From positions 23,542,535 through 23,606,534 of the forward strand of contig OY783203.1 of assembly GCA_963678705.1 (NCBI GenBank): 64,000 bases of DNA, in the 5' to 3' direction. Both the position numbers and the translations under genes were made by a program. Below are positions 21,610 through 32,007 of the stretch, one piece after another. The DNA comes from Panorpa germanica (taxonomy: Eukaryota; Arthropoda; Insecta; Mecoptera; Panorpidae). The notes beneath the pieces are model-generated. The model searched no databases. It was not told the origin of the DNA and saw only the letters and a list, made by a program, of their open reading frames with translations. The first letter of the stretch is position 1. Every line of letters starts with the position of its first letter.

Positions 21610-22671
21610 ATGACCATTAATGCAAGGTGTTTGTTTCAGAAACGTGCCATGATTGACTTTCCGGAAAATCAAGTGACTGACGTAATACTTCACACAGAAA
21701 AACCAGCAGCGTCCATGCTAAAATTCTCCATAGAAAAAATAATGCAACCTGATCTTAGGCAAAAAGTTTCCTCTTCACAAACATCAGCAGTCATAACAAA
21801 CATAGATTCAGCATTCAAAAAATATGTCCCAATATCCCCATTAAAGCACGAAGTATTGATGCGACCATTGCACCACCATTCGGATCATCCAAGTAAAAGC
21901 AATATATATCCCCTGTCATACATAGAAAAAAACTCAATAAAAAAATCTTCCAAATCAACAATTAGCCCTACTAATGCACAGTTTCAGAACCAAAAAGGAT
22001 TTGCGTGCCCAGAGTGTGGTAAAATTTTCAACGCCCATTACAACCTAACTCGTCACATGCCAGTTCATACCGGTGCTAGACCATTTTTGTGCAAAATCTG
22101 TGGGAAAGGCTTTCGTCAGGCATCAACGCTTTGCCGACACAAGATTATTCACACGGCAGAGAAACCACACAAATGTGTTACCTGTGGGAAAGCGTTTAAC
22201 AGATCCTCTACATTGAACACCCACATGCGAATCCACGCGGGTTATAAGCCCTTCACTTGTGAATATTGTGGAAAAGATTTTCACCAAAAGGGCAACTATA
22301 AAAATCATAAGTTGACTCATAACGGTGAAAAAGCTTTTAAGTGCTCTATTTGTAATAAAGCTTTTCATCAAATTTACAATTTAACATTTCATATGCACAC
22401 GCATAATGATAAAAAACCCTTCACATGTCAAATTTGTAAAAAGGGTTTCTGCAGAAACTTTGATCTTAAAAAACACATGAGGAAGTTACACGAAAATCAA
22501 TTTTTAACAAGATACTCAGCATCATTTTCGGCTCCTAATACGCCACAAATTCCACAGTTGGAGTCTTATTCTGCTATAATTCATCCGTTTTATATACATC
22601 ATACTAACTCACAATTATTTCAAAAAACTAATTTTTCTCATTCTGAATTTAACGCTTTTGCAGGATTATGA
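21610..22671 (+). CDS. erm: Fez-family zinc-finger repressor (earmuff/FEZF)
   Basis: This is a DNA-binding transcription factor. In animals Fez proteins specify forebrain and intermediate neural progenitor fates, recruiting Groucho-type corepressors. Seen here: an eh1 repressor motif, FSIEKIM, at residues 39-45, a polar linker, then six consecutive C2H2 fingers at about residues 131-294. The finger order and content are those of FEZF (finger 1 [14 protein letters not shown], finger 2 [14 protein letters not shown], finger 3 [14 protein letters not shown], finger 4 [13 protein letters not shown], finger 5 [14 protein letters not shown], finger 6 [15 protein letters not shown]). A 60-residue tail follows. 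The first ATG in frame is 21610, but a strong acceptor ends at 21639, so the exon may begin at 21640, with ATG 21649 as the first start or an exon further upstream. The frame is open throughout and looks functional. Confidence 0.93.
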   Translation: MTINARCLFQKRAMIDFPENQVTDVILHTEKPAASMLKFSIEKIMQPDLRQKVSSSQTSAVITNIDSAFKKYVPISPLKHEVLMRPLHHHSDHPSKSNIYPLSYIEKNSIKKSSKSTISPTNAQFQNQKGFACPECGKIFNAHYNLTRHMPVHTGARPFLCKICGKGFRQASTLCRHKIIHTAEKPHKCVTCGKAFNRSSTLNTHMRIHAGYKPFTCEYCGKDFHQKGNYKNHKLTHNGEKAFKCSICNKAFHQIYNLTFHMHTHNDKKPFTCQICKKGFCRNFDLKKHMRKLHENQFLTRYSASFSAPNTPQIPQLESYSAIIHPFYIHHTNSQLFQKTNFSHSEFNAFAGL

Positions 22672-23240
22672 CAATCTTAAGAATATTTTTTTTATAACGT
22701 TAACTAAAATCATGATTTTAGATCAAGATCAGATAAGATAGCAATCTTGTTTAATGTACTCATTTAAAAAAGCACGCACAAAACCAACATACGAATAGGA
22801 AATGTAAATGTTACCCGCATTTTGTCGTTACTATTATTCAACGTCGAAATAATAAGTTCTGTGAGACCTCTGTGAAGCATTGCTACTTCTTTTTCAATAA
22901 TTTTCTGTTATCTCTCATCAAAGTCTATTGCACTCCTTAGTTGGCCAAATGAAATCATGTGTAGACCGTGTAGCCAGCGCCATATTACATCATTAAACAT
23001 TAAGCATAAGCTGCATCCTGGGGGCCCGCACTCCCCTCTGTAGTGCGAAAAAAAAAGAAAAAGAAAAATTAAATATTTAGTTAATTTTAAAATAATTAGT
23101 TTTGTGGGAATTTTCATATCATGAATTTTTTGTCTGGAACGTGTTCGTTTTCTATTCAGTCGTTCATAGGAAAGGTCCTTTTTATGAGCTACAGACATTG
23201 CAACGACGGTTCACTGCTGAATTAAAAGCGGAGTAGGTTT
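22672..23240. other. noncoding region after the Fez gene
   Basis: Probably 3' UTR and intergenic sequence. No repeat identified. A small G/C-rich patch, GGGGGCCCGCACTCCCC, lies at about 23019-23036. Confidence 0.35.
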
Positions 23241-23246
23241 ATGATT

Positions 23247-23765
23247 TATGACCGGAGTTATAAACTTAAAACTAGCAGGGGTATAAAACTTAATTGAATT
23301 CTACATTTTAGAGTCTGCAAAATATAAATATTTAAATGAAGAAATAAATAGATGTAATCTTTAGTACGGATCGTGATTTTTTTAATGAATATTATTCATC
23401 TTCAACAATACTCGTTATATTAGTTTTTTACATTGTTTTGGTGATTCAAAAATCCACGATCGGCAGGTCTGCGTTAGGTTTAAAACCTCTGTCTTAGCAT
23501 CGTATAAGTCATAAACTTTACACTAGCAAGGAAGGCAGGGGTATAAAACTTAATGGAATTTTACTTTTTAAAATCTGCAAAATATAAATATTTAAATGAA
23601 GAAATAAATAGATGTAATCTTTAGTACGGATCGTGATTTTTTTAATGAATATTATTCATCTTCAACAATACTCGTTATATTAGTTTTTTACATTGTTTTG
23701 GTGATTCAAAAATCCACGATCGGCAGGTCTGCGTTAGGTTTAAAACCTCTGTCTTACCATCGCTA
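23247..23765. repeat. 260-bp tandem duplication
   Basis: Two adjacent copies are offset by 260 bp. For example, AATATAAATATTTAAATGAA begins at 23321 and 23581. From there to the CCTCTGTCTTA box the copies are almost identical, differing mainly near the left edge, where copy 2 has a short insertion (AAGGAAGGC). No coding content. The high identity points to a recent tandem duplication. Confidence 0.9.
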
Positions 23766-24164
23766 AGTACTATCTTCGTTTATATACATTCTATTCGGGA
23801 ATTGAGGGAGATAGCGTCTGTCTATTACCGTTAAAGAAATATTATACAAGTATACAAGTGTAACGGTGAAGAATATATTTTACTTGTCTAACGCATCTCG
23901 TTTCTCTCTCACTTTTAATAAATAAACTTTCATTTACAGAATAAATGAAATGAATGTGAATTTAAAAAAAATATATCCATGTGGGAAAGAAACAGAAATA
24001 CTTAATGAATGATGTTGGAAAAAGAAAGAATATTATTATGAAAAACTAATATTTATTTCTTACAATGGACCTCGGTAGTCGATCATAACTCCATAAATGC
24101 TGTCAGAACCGTTGTTTGAGAACTGATATCAGTTTCTTATAATATAACGTAATTAATTTGAGTG

Positions 24165-25290
24165 GATTAAACCAACGGCTCTCAAACTTTTTACATCGAG
24201 CCCCCTGCATAATCCAGCTGTAAACCGGGCCCCCTACATGTAAGCGTACTATATATTATAAGGTAGTCGCATTTGACATTTTACAGTCAATTTTTATTTA
24301 GTTAAATTTTGCACATTCTTTGCATACTCTAATGGGGCAATAGGTTTAATCATAATCAAACAACAAATTCTATACAAAGAATTACAATTTATTTAATTAT
24401 TTTAGCTACTATAGTACATAATTGTTATTTGTAGCTCAAAGCAATAATAATAAAAAGAGTTTTAGTGCGAAGGATGTGCTTGTTTTTTTTCTGCGGATAG
24501 TTTCTTGAAACGCGGTGTCAGTTCTGATAACGCTACTCTGAGTTCCTAGGTCGCATCCAGTCTTGAGCGATATTTACTCTTCATGGTAGCTAGAGCAGAA
24601 AACCCAGTTTCACAAGAATAAGTGGTGGCGAATGGAGCTAGTATTTTCAATGCCCTTTCACTCAAAATTGAGTGTTCCTTTTGTACACCAATCCAGAATG
24701 ATGTGAGAGAAGATTGTTTAAACTTCATTTCAAGCCCAGTGTCACCTTGGAGGTCAATGAGATTTTTTTTTTCTTCATGTTGAGGAGGCACTCATCGGCT
24801 GATGGTTTGAACGGGTTTTGAATCCATGCCAAACCATCCAAGAACTCATTAAAATATTTTTCAAAACGACATTTGAGGATTTCTAAGTGTTTAAGAAAGC
24901 ATTTCTTTGCATTGGTTGGAATAGTTTTGAGATTCATTTCTTCAATCATAATTTTAAAATTAGGAAATAGCTTCAAATTGTCACTTTTCAGACCGCTCTC
25001 GTACAAACTTAGCTTTATTACAAATCTTTTCACAATTTCAGTACTTTGCAGAAGGTTTGCATCTTTTTTCTATATTTTCTGATAAACTAAAAAAAATAAA
25101 ATATTCGGCACTCTTACGACGTTGACTAAAAGTTATACACTTCTTGTAATTTTAAAAATAAAAAGTTTGCTTTATTATTTTGTAAGTTAAATTTAATTAA
25201 TTTTTCGACCAAGCTTTGGGCCTCCCCTGAGCCTTCATTGCGCCCCCCTTGGGGGTTGCGCCCAACACTTTGAGAACCGCTGGATTAAAC
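24165..25290 (-). mobile_element. hAT transposon, truncated, with 8-bp target duplication
   Basis: The element spans 24173-25282 and is flanked by a perfect 8-bp direct repeat, GATTAAAC (24165-24172 and 25283-25290), diagnostic of hAT. Its ends are inverted: CAACGGCTCTCAAAC at the left, and CAGCGGTTCTCAAAG as the complement of the right. The minus strand encodes the C-terminal end of a transposase in two overlapping frames (25033-24725 and 24791-24546). The second contains FATTYSCETGFSALATMKSK, the hAT dimerisation motif. The 1.1-kb length means most of the transposase, including the catalytic N-terminal parts, was deleted. Confidence 0.92.
24546..25033 (-). pseudogene. hAT transposase C-terminus, frameshifted
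   Basis: The upstream frame (25033-24725) contains LFPNFKIMIEEMNL, FLKHLEILKCRFEKYF and AWIQNPFKP. The downstream frame (24791-24546) continues with LIDLQGDTGLEMKFKQSSL, KEHSILSERALKILAPF and the ATTYSCETGFSAL dimerisation block. The break lies in a long A run of the coding strand (T run at about 24762-24775), so a homopolymer slip is the likely cause. It resembles ZBED5/FAM200-type hAT proteins of animals. Confidence 0.8.
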
Positions 25291-26355
25291 CATTTCCGAA
25301 CCCCAGATGGTTAAAACTTTTATAATGGTTCGAGATGACAGTAGCACGGAGCCGTTCGACATTTAACATTCTTGCTTGCAGTTCTTAATATGACATACTG
25401 AAACAATTTAAATACAAAAGATACGACCTTTTGTTTTTCTTCAAGCTGTCCTTTTAGCGACAATTACGATTTAATATAGACATTTATTTTCGATTTAGTA
25501 GTACTTGTTCTTAAAATGCGGAGAATATGATCAATTTTGTCAATAGTAATAAGAACTCAGCTGAACGGTGGAACGACTATAGTTAATAAAAGAGTTATGA
25601 GAACCATTGTCCATTAGCATTGTAATATATATGTAAAACGTATGTTAATTTAAATAAAATGTATATTAGAATTAAAATATTGTTATTATTAGAGCAAATA
25701 TAATTGACAAGAATTTCTCTATTATATTTCCTTAAAAATCCATTATTTCCCAAATTTCATACTTTTTATTTAATAAAACTTAAACATTAAAGATAAACGT
25801 GATTGATTACTCACTAAATTTATTTATCATTTTATTAGTAACAAATATAAATATTTCGTATCTATTTTCGAAGTTGAGTAAAGGAAATAGATTGGAACTT
25901 CTGATATTAAAATTTTAACAACCACTGAATGCTATTGGAGAAATTTTGTTTTGAATTAAATGTTTTTTTTTCTTGAAATTAAATTGCATAATAGTAATTT
26001 CTCTAAAAGTATACTACAAATCTATACGTCATTTCAGTTAGGTGATTCTGCAAATTATTAAAACTCAATAGCTGCGGATGATAGATTGCTGATGACATTC
26101 TTTAGGCTTTCTGTACAATTAATTAACAGACATATTTTTAAGTAATGAACCTACATATTAATTTATTATTACTTTAGATTTTGTATAAGTAATAACCGAA
26201 AACTATCGCTCCAAAAAGAGTTGTTTGTTCCGCACTCTGGTTCGGATCACCACGGACCAGCATATTATATAATACAGATATATTAGGTATACTTAGGTTT
26301 AGGTATATATGTTGCACATCTCAACGAAAAATACCAAATAAAAATAATATTTCTT
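25291..26355. other. AT-rich noncoding stretch
   Basis: No gene or clear repeat recognised. Confidence 0.4.
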
Positions 26356-26357
26356 TT

Positions 26358-26412
26358 GTTACTTTATTTAATGTCGGTCTATTTCTGATATTGAATCTCA
26401 TAATCGACGACT
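26358..26412 (-). repeat. SINE tail fragment
   Basis: TTTATTTAATGTCGGTCTAT followed by ATTGAATCTCATAATCGACGA is a diverged antisense copy of the SINE 3' end seen at 20030-20075. Confidence 0.55.
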
Positions 26413-27449
26413 GTACAGAAAGTGTAATTCGCGGGACTTCAGTACGCGAATTTACTTGTTTCAATGTGATTTCTCAAATTTCCTAGTATTAGATATATTA
26501 AAATAAGCGAAGGCCATTATTTAAGTTAGCAAGTGGCCACCCCTAGCTACTGGCATTTTGAACTCGGCCTAATCTTAAAACATACATGCGTCGATGAGCT
26601 GGCCTCACTATTTACTAATAGAGTAAATTACACCCTCACAACATTTTGAGAATCAACATATGGGGTTTTTGAGTATAGAACACAGAGATGGCTATATAGC
26701 ATCTCTAGCTTGCTTACTCAGATTAATTAGGAACGATTTATGATGCCAATTTAGATTTTAGCGTGAGTCTAATTTTGTTCATGAATCAAAATACATCTTA
26801 AAGCTTGTCGATTATCAGGTTCCGAATTCCTGATCGACGCACGACTTCACAACACATTTTAATTGCTAATTGACATTCCAATACTGCGATTTTCCGTTAA
26901 ACCAATAATTCTGATTCTCCGTCATATATGTGTAATTAAGTTATTTGAGTGATTGACTTATACTGAGTGTAAATATCAGATAAATATTTTGGTGAAATAG
27001 ATCGCTAGCCGCACGTTTGGTTCCAACGTGTGATTCAAATATTGGAAGATTGACATGGCAAGTTTCGTAGTACACGGTGGATTGAATGTATAATCCGAAT
27101 GATATTTTATTAATTTGTTGATATTATTGAAACTAATAAATAAACTTTCAAGTATACATCCTTCCATTGTTGGACGTTCGTGCACAAGTGCATGACATAT
27201 GGATCAAGTGTGTGGTGGGGTAGAAAAATTCCTTTTGACGCGGTCAACCCGAGTCGAAATTTTATACCTATCCTGATTCTAAGATGGATATTTGCACTTC
27301 TTTCATCCTAAAAACAGTAAAGTGAACCTCATCTCATCCTAAACGTTATTATATGACCCTCGCCTGATCCTAAATAAAATCATGATCCGCGTCTTATTTT
27401 AACACAAACTCTGTGAACTTCATTTGAACCCCATAGACCGGGCGCTGGC
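26413..27449. other. noncoding stretch left of the long-inverted-repeat element
   Basis: No gene supported. About 27224-27290 repeats the short motif block seen inverted at 9755-9815. The minus frame 26976-27185 has no recognisable similarity. Confidence 0.35.
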
Positions 27450-27511
27450 GGTAAGTGAGTATGCATAATATGAGGAACGAATTCTGACAACTTATATGAG
27501 TTCTAGCTGTC
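27450..27511 (+). repeat. outer part of the left inverted arm
   Basis: Matches the reverse complement of about 30671-30732 with only a few differences, including GAGGAACGAATTCTGACAAC. It ends at the TTA where the Harbinger element is inserted. Confidence 0.85.
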
Positions 27512-27861
27512 TTATGCCGGTTTTACACCAGATAGACAGTTGCATAAAACTGCAACAAAATGATGTTTTTTTTAAAAGTTGCATCACTGTTTACACCAAC
27601 TAGACAGTTTTTGCAACTTTTTTGTCATTTATTGCAGTTGTTTGCAACGTTCACATGTAAACAATAACAGATATACGCGGAATGCAGTTGTTTATGTTAT
27701 GTCCGAGAACACGCGTATCAAGATATGCGACTTCGAGTAAACAGCTTCGTTATCAAAATGTCTTGATATTTCTACAGGGATGCGCAACCTTTTCTGCAAA
27801 TTCCAGTTATTATTTTATAACCATAATTTTTGTATGTTCAGACGCCCGCAAATCCGTAACA

Positions 27862-27926
<65 letters not shown>

Positions 27927-28902
27927 TGTGTGTGTGATATATAAGTACTACTAAATATTTACCCAAATGGCATTTGATCGTTATAATTTTGTTATAACAA
28001 GTGGTATTTGTCATTCAACCGTAAAAAATATAGTAATATCAATTTTATTGGTCTTACCTTGATATAATCTTGAAGAATGTCATACAGGGCCTCACATACC
28101 TCCGGTACTATTCCAGATACTGAAGAAGTTGAAACTTTGCATAAATATTTTAATGTTTGATAACTGTCCCCAGTGGCTAAGTATCTCAAAGTTAATGCAA
28201 GACGTTCCTTCACCGAAATTGCATTTCTGTAATTTGTATTTTTTTTTGCAATTTTTGGTCCGACTAAATTTATTAATATTTCAAAATCAGAACTTGATAT
28301 TCTGGTGAAGTTGTGAAATGAGGATCGTAATTCTCCATTTAATCCAACATCGTCATTATTTAAATCAAGTAATAACTTTTCAGTCTCATAATCAAATCTC
28401 CTTTTTAGTAAAGAGCTCACCCAATATCTGCGTTTTTTTCTTGATATATCGTTTATTAAAAAAATCCACTTTCAATTATAAAATTTTCGTCGTCGGACAT
28501 TGTGCCTGCTAGCCAAATGATAAACAACAACTGACAAGCGAAAATATTCACAAATACCAAACTGCGTGTTCAAACCAAGAAGAATAAAGCAACGCAACCG
28601 TGTTTCTTTTGATCTTTACCGACTCGAGATGGGACTCTGTTGTGTTGCAAACAACTGCAATAAATGACAAAAAGTTGCAAAAACTGTCTAGTTGGTGTAA
28701 ACAGTGATGCAACTTTAAAAAAAAACATCTTTTTGTTGCAGTTTAATGCAACTGTCTATCTGGTGTGAAACCGGTATTATGGGTCTGTTCCATGCAAATA
28801 GTCTGTTGCCGTGCAACGTGCAAAAGTGCAACTCGTTGTGTTGCACCACATTGCAACGTTGCATAAAACTGCAACTGTCTATTTGGTGTGAAACCGGCAT
28901 TA
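27512..28902 (-). mobile_element. PIF/Harbinger element A, with TTA target duplication
   Basis: The element spans 27515-28899 and is flanked by TTA at 27512-27514 and 28900-28902. The terminal inverted repeats start TGCCGGTTTTACACCAGATA (left) and, complemented, TGCCGGTTTCACACCAAATA (right), continuing GACAGTTGCA. The right side holds a second, internal copy of the terminus (about 28760-28775, complement GGTTTCACACCAGATAGACA). It encodes a truncated transposase on the minus strand. The uninterrupted right arm of the host element shows the pre-insertion sequence at this TTA. Confidence 0.93.
27992..28500 (-). pseudogene. HARBI1-like transposase, N-terminal exon only
   Basis: The minus strand starts with ATG at 28500 (MSDDENFI). 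A frameshift follows, then a frame with LLKRRFDYETEKLLLDL, FTRISSSDFEILINLVGPKI, YRNAISVKERLALTLRYLAT and GIVPEVCEALYDILQDYIK. These are the DNA-binding and pre-catalytic segments of Harbinger nucleases (HARBI1 family). Just after DYIK the sequence is AAG|GTAAGA, a good splice donor at 28057, so the ancestral gene had an intron there. The downstream catalytic DDE exon is missing from the element. Non-autonomous. Confidence 0.85.
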
Positions 28903-29167
28903 TATAACAATAATATAAATGTTGCCAGTTGAAATTTTACCGCACTTTTTTTTATCCTCCATGTAAATATTACTATGATAAATCCTATATCAGTGCCTGT
29001 AAAGCGTTGAAATTTAACTTTTTAGGAGTACTAATTAGGTTTAAGGGATAAAGTATTGTAAAAAATAAGTATTAATTTAAATAATATACAATAATAATGC
29101 AAAAAAGTTTATTTGCTATAAAAAAACAATCGAAAATGTTGATTTTGTTAACTACCAGACAAATGTT
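28900..29167 (+). repeat. inner part of the left inverted arm
   Basis: Continues the arm after the Harbinger insertion: TATAACAATAATATAAATGTTGCC and onward match the reverse complement of about 30671 down to 30405 at high identity, including a TTTAGGAGTACTAATTAGGT block. Confidence 0.85.
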
Positions 29168-30300
29168 ACTGTACTTTCATTTCATGAACTACACTAACTA
29201 TGTCCGGGGTGTCACATTTTACCTACAAGACATACTTAATTTACCCGGGGAAGTTGTAAATGAATTAAAAAGAGGTGCTTTCTGTAAAGCGAGTAAAGGG
29301 AAAACTTAATTGAGTGGCTTATGACTTAGCGTTAGAGCAATCACAAAATTGATCATCTGCAATGACTGGAAGCTTGATAGGTATAACGCTATAGGTTACT
29401 TTTGTATCCATTGTAAAATGCAATGCACTCTGCTATGTTGTGATACCTTAAAATAAACCCTTAAATTGATTCGAATTTTCATTTTTCATAGCGAATGGAG
29501 TAAAAATTGAATTCAAAAGATGAGCAGGATATTAAAATACATCCACAAAAGATTGCAATGTTTTAAGGGTTAACGAGGAATGTGGTCATTTAGAAGCAGA
29601 CGCAAGAATGTTTTCAAATATATTTCATGCGACAAAAACCAAAGTACTGAAATCATAATTAACGCTCCTATACCGACGTTTTAGTCCTTGGGATTTATTT
29701 TTGGCCTAAGCTTAGAAATATTTGGTAAAGGGTTCACATAAAAAAACACGCCCTTGGTTGTCATTTGGTAGCCGAATCCGTTGGTATAGATTCTGCAGTG
29801 CTTTGGCAGCATTTCATGTTTTAACCAGTTGCGATAAGAAAAATTGCTTGAAAGCTAAATCACTTGATTTTATCCAGAAAGAACTTTCATCCTTTGGCAA
29901 TGAATTTTTAGATCTTGAAAGATTCAAATGAGGTCTTACCTCATACCTCTTAATGTGCACTTACCTATTTAACAATCTAAAACTGACAGCGGATGAGCTT
30001 ATAAGCTCATATGTATCTATAGATACAAACAAATATTTAAAAATATTGGGTTTGGCTTAAATTTACTTCAAATTATATGCACTTCTAATGCACTATATTT
30101 GCATTTTCTGAGGGATTCAGCTCACACGTATATTTGGAGAAAAATCTACAGAACCCCTGATAGTACCTTGATTTTAGTAAATATGAGTATGAACTAAAGG
30201 GTTCTTGCTTGTACCCCAAACAAATAACTAAAGCACCTCTGCCGGAATCCTTAATCAATCCTTGTAAATACAAGACAGATTGTCATACCAAGTAATTGCA
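29097..30300 (+). pseudogene. decayed repeat-associated protein, possibly PIN/FEN-like
   Basis: Frames in order, all on the + strand. First, NYVRGVTFYLQDILNLPGEV and KRGAFCKASKGKT (29097-29310), followed in another frame by a DLALEQSQN and TGSLIGIT stretch. Next, CGHLEADARM (about 29583), a II-INAP stretch and, if one missing base is allowed for, a TDVLVLG block (about 29665-29690). Then CSALAAFHVLTSCDKKNCLK (29790-29850), and finally a SAHTYIWRK and APLPESLINPCKY tail (30115-30270). I recognise this series (Y-x-R, LP, LALEQ, GG-IG-T, HxEADxR, DTDVLVL, H-x-LTGCD) from uncharacterised, repeat-associated animal proteins. The EAD and DTD acidic pairs recall XPG/FEN-type PIN nucleases, which is my inference. 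Stops and shifts show it is dead. Confidence 0.6.
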
Positions 30301-30404
30301 AAAAATTGAATATAAATTGTGTTTCATTGTGTAAATGTATAGTACATAATTGGAAAAATGTTTAAATGAAACTAAATGTTTAGGCAACATATTTTTTTTG
30401 TGAC

Positions 30405-30732
30405 ATGTTTCTAGTTGTTATCAAAATCAACGTTTTTGATTATATTTTTTTTTATAGACAATGAACTTCTTTGCATTATTATTGTATATTATTTAACTTA
30501 ATACTTATTTTTTACAATATTTTATCCCTTAAACCTAATTAGTACTCCTAAAAAGTTAATTCTAACGCTTTACAGGCACTGATATAGGATTTCTCATAGT
30601 AATTTTTACATGGAGGATAAAAAAAGTGCGCTAAATTTCAACTGGCAACATTCATATTATTGTTATATAAGGCAGCTAGAACTCATATCAGTTGTCAGAA
30701 TTCGTTCCTCATATTATGCATACTCACTTACC
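30405..30732 (-). repeat. right inverted arm, uninterrupted
   Basis: Reverse complement of the left arm. It retains the continuous sequence GCTGCCTTATATAACAATAA (complement), i.e. the unoccupied TTA site corresponding to the Harbinger insertion point in the left arm. Confidence 0.85.
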
Positions 30733-31145
30733 TTCACGCCTGCACTACCAAATGGTCAAAAGGAATGTTGTGATATATTTTTATACCTGCTTATGGCTGT
30801 ACGACATGGATTTTATTGTTAGGGATGAATATGAAATAATGAGTTAGAGAGAGAGAGATAGATAGATGCACGTGATTATATTAGTCGTTTATAGTATTTC
30901 ACTTCACTTTGTATTTAGATTTCGTTGAATAAAGATATAACTTTTGAGTGTAAATAATAAATAAATGACATTAAATTAAATCAATATTTTACTTCACCTA
31001 ACTAACTTTTGTAATAGCAAAATTATAAAACAAACCAGTAAATGAAAGTAGTTGCGAAAATTGTAGAAATCGATGGTAAGTACAAATCGTGTTTAATTGA
31101 ATTTCTCTTTCTTTTTATATCATGAATATTTTTTTTAATCAAGTT
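30733..31145. other. noncoding stretch
   Basis: No gene recognised. A short GAGAGAGAGATAGATAGAT run lies at about 30845-30866. Confidence 0.4.
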
Positions 31146-31999
31146 TCCTATATTATAATGGTCCAACTGAAAGTTTATATGTTTACTTGTTTATATGCTC
31201 CAGCAATTTGTATGGTGGCTCGAAAACGGCTCCATGCTTCTTTTTGAAAATTTCCTATTTCTCAGAGAAGAAAATTCTAAGACTTTTGGCATACTCGGAT
31301 TTTTCCCTGAATTTCCTGAAAACCCGCAATTTTGGAAAAAACTAAAAAATCATTTTTTACTTTTTGCTCCATAACTTTTAATTCATAAAATATAGAACGT
31401 TGAAATTTGGCATGTGTATTACGATGTTCAATGCTAAAATTTATTGAAAATTAAAAATTGAAAAATTGGAAAAGGGGGCGTTGAGAATATTAGTGGGCCC
31501 GGTATGAAACGATAATAAAAAATGTTATTAAAAAAAAAGTATTCAAAATTGAAATATTTTATTTGGGGGCACGGTGGCAGTTTTTGCCGAGGTTAAAAAT
31601 TGAGCTAGAAAATAGAAATTTCATATATGGGCTTACTTTGGTGCCTAATTTACAAATCGAAAAAAAAAATCGCAGATTTTGAAAAAAAGTTGGTCAAATA
31701 ACAAATAAGTTGAAATACACTTTTCGCTAAAAGGCTAAGGCTAACTTTGGCACCTAATTTACAAATCGAAAAAAAAAATCCCAAATTTTGAAAAAAAGTT
31801 GGTCAAATATCGAATAAATTCAAAATATATTGTTGAAAAAAATATATTTTTTTTAGTCAATTTTAACGAAAAATTATTTTATTATTGAGCGAGTTAAATA
31901 TTTCAATTTGAAAATAGAATTAAAATTTGAAATGTAATTACGAATTATTTTGTGGGATTTAAATCATACACACCAAAAAGGGGAGGGGGTAAACTCTAG
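31146..31999 (+). repeat. Helitron-like family A, full-length copy
   Basis: An 854-bp copy begins TCCTATATTATAATGGTCCA and ends GGGGGTAAACTCTAG, followed by T. It contains all family blocks: GTATGGTGGCTCGAAAACGG, TAAGACTTTTGGC, CTGAATTTCCTGAAAACCCG, GTTGAAATTTGGCATGTGTA, and repeated AAATTGGGCT/TGGTACC-type blocks near its 3' half. A TC 5' end, CTAG 3' end and T after the end fit a Helitron-derived non-autonomous family, although no strong 3' hairpin is visible. No coding capacity. Confidence 0.65.
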
Positions 32000-32007
32000 T
32001 TTTCTTA

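Larger units (their letters stand above)
27450..30732 (+). mobile_element. long-inverted-repeat element with decayed, uncharacterised ORF
   Basis: The outer arms are inverted copies. The left arm is 27450-27511 continuing at 28900-29167. The right arm is 30405-30732 (reversed). They start GGTAAGTGAGTATGCATAAT and agree over about 330 bp. The left arm is interrupted by a Harbinger element. Between the arms lies about 1.2 kb with remains of a coding sequence (separate entry). No target duplication was found directly at GGTAAGTGAG, so the true outer limit may differ. An ATTCCTTTTGAC motif lies farther out on both sides (27229 and, inverted, about 30757). The superfamily is not one I can name. 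Confidence 0.8.

Noticed and set aside
30085-30273. Minus-strand frame of 62 residues
   Set aside because: It is antisense to the C-terminal remains of the protein inside the long-inverted-repeat element.
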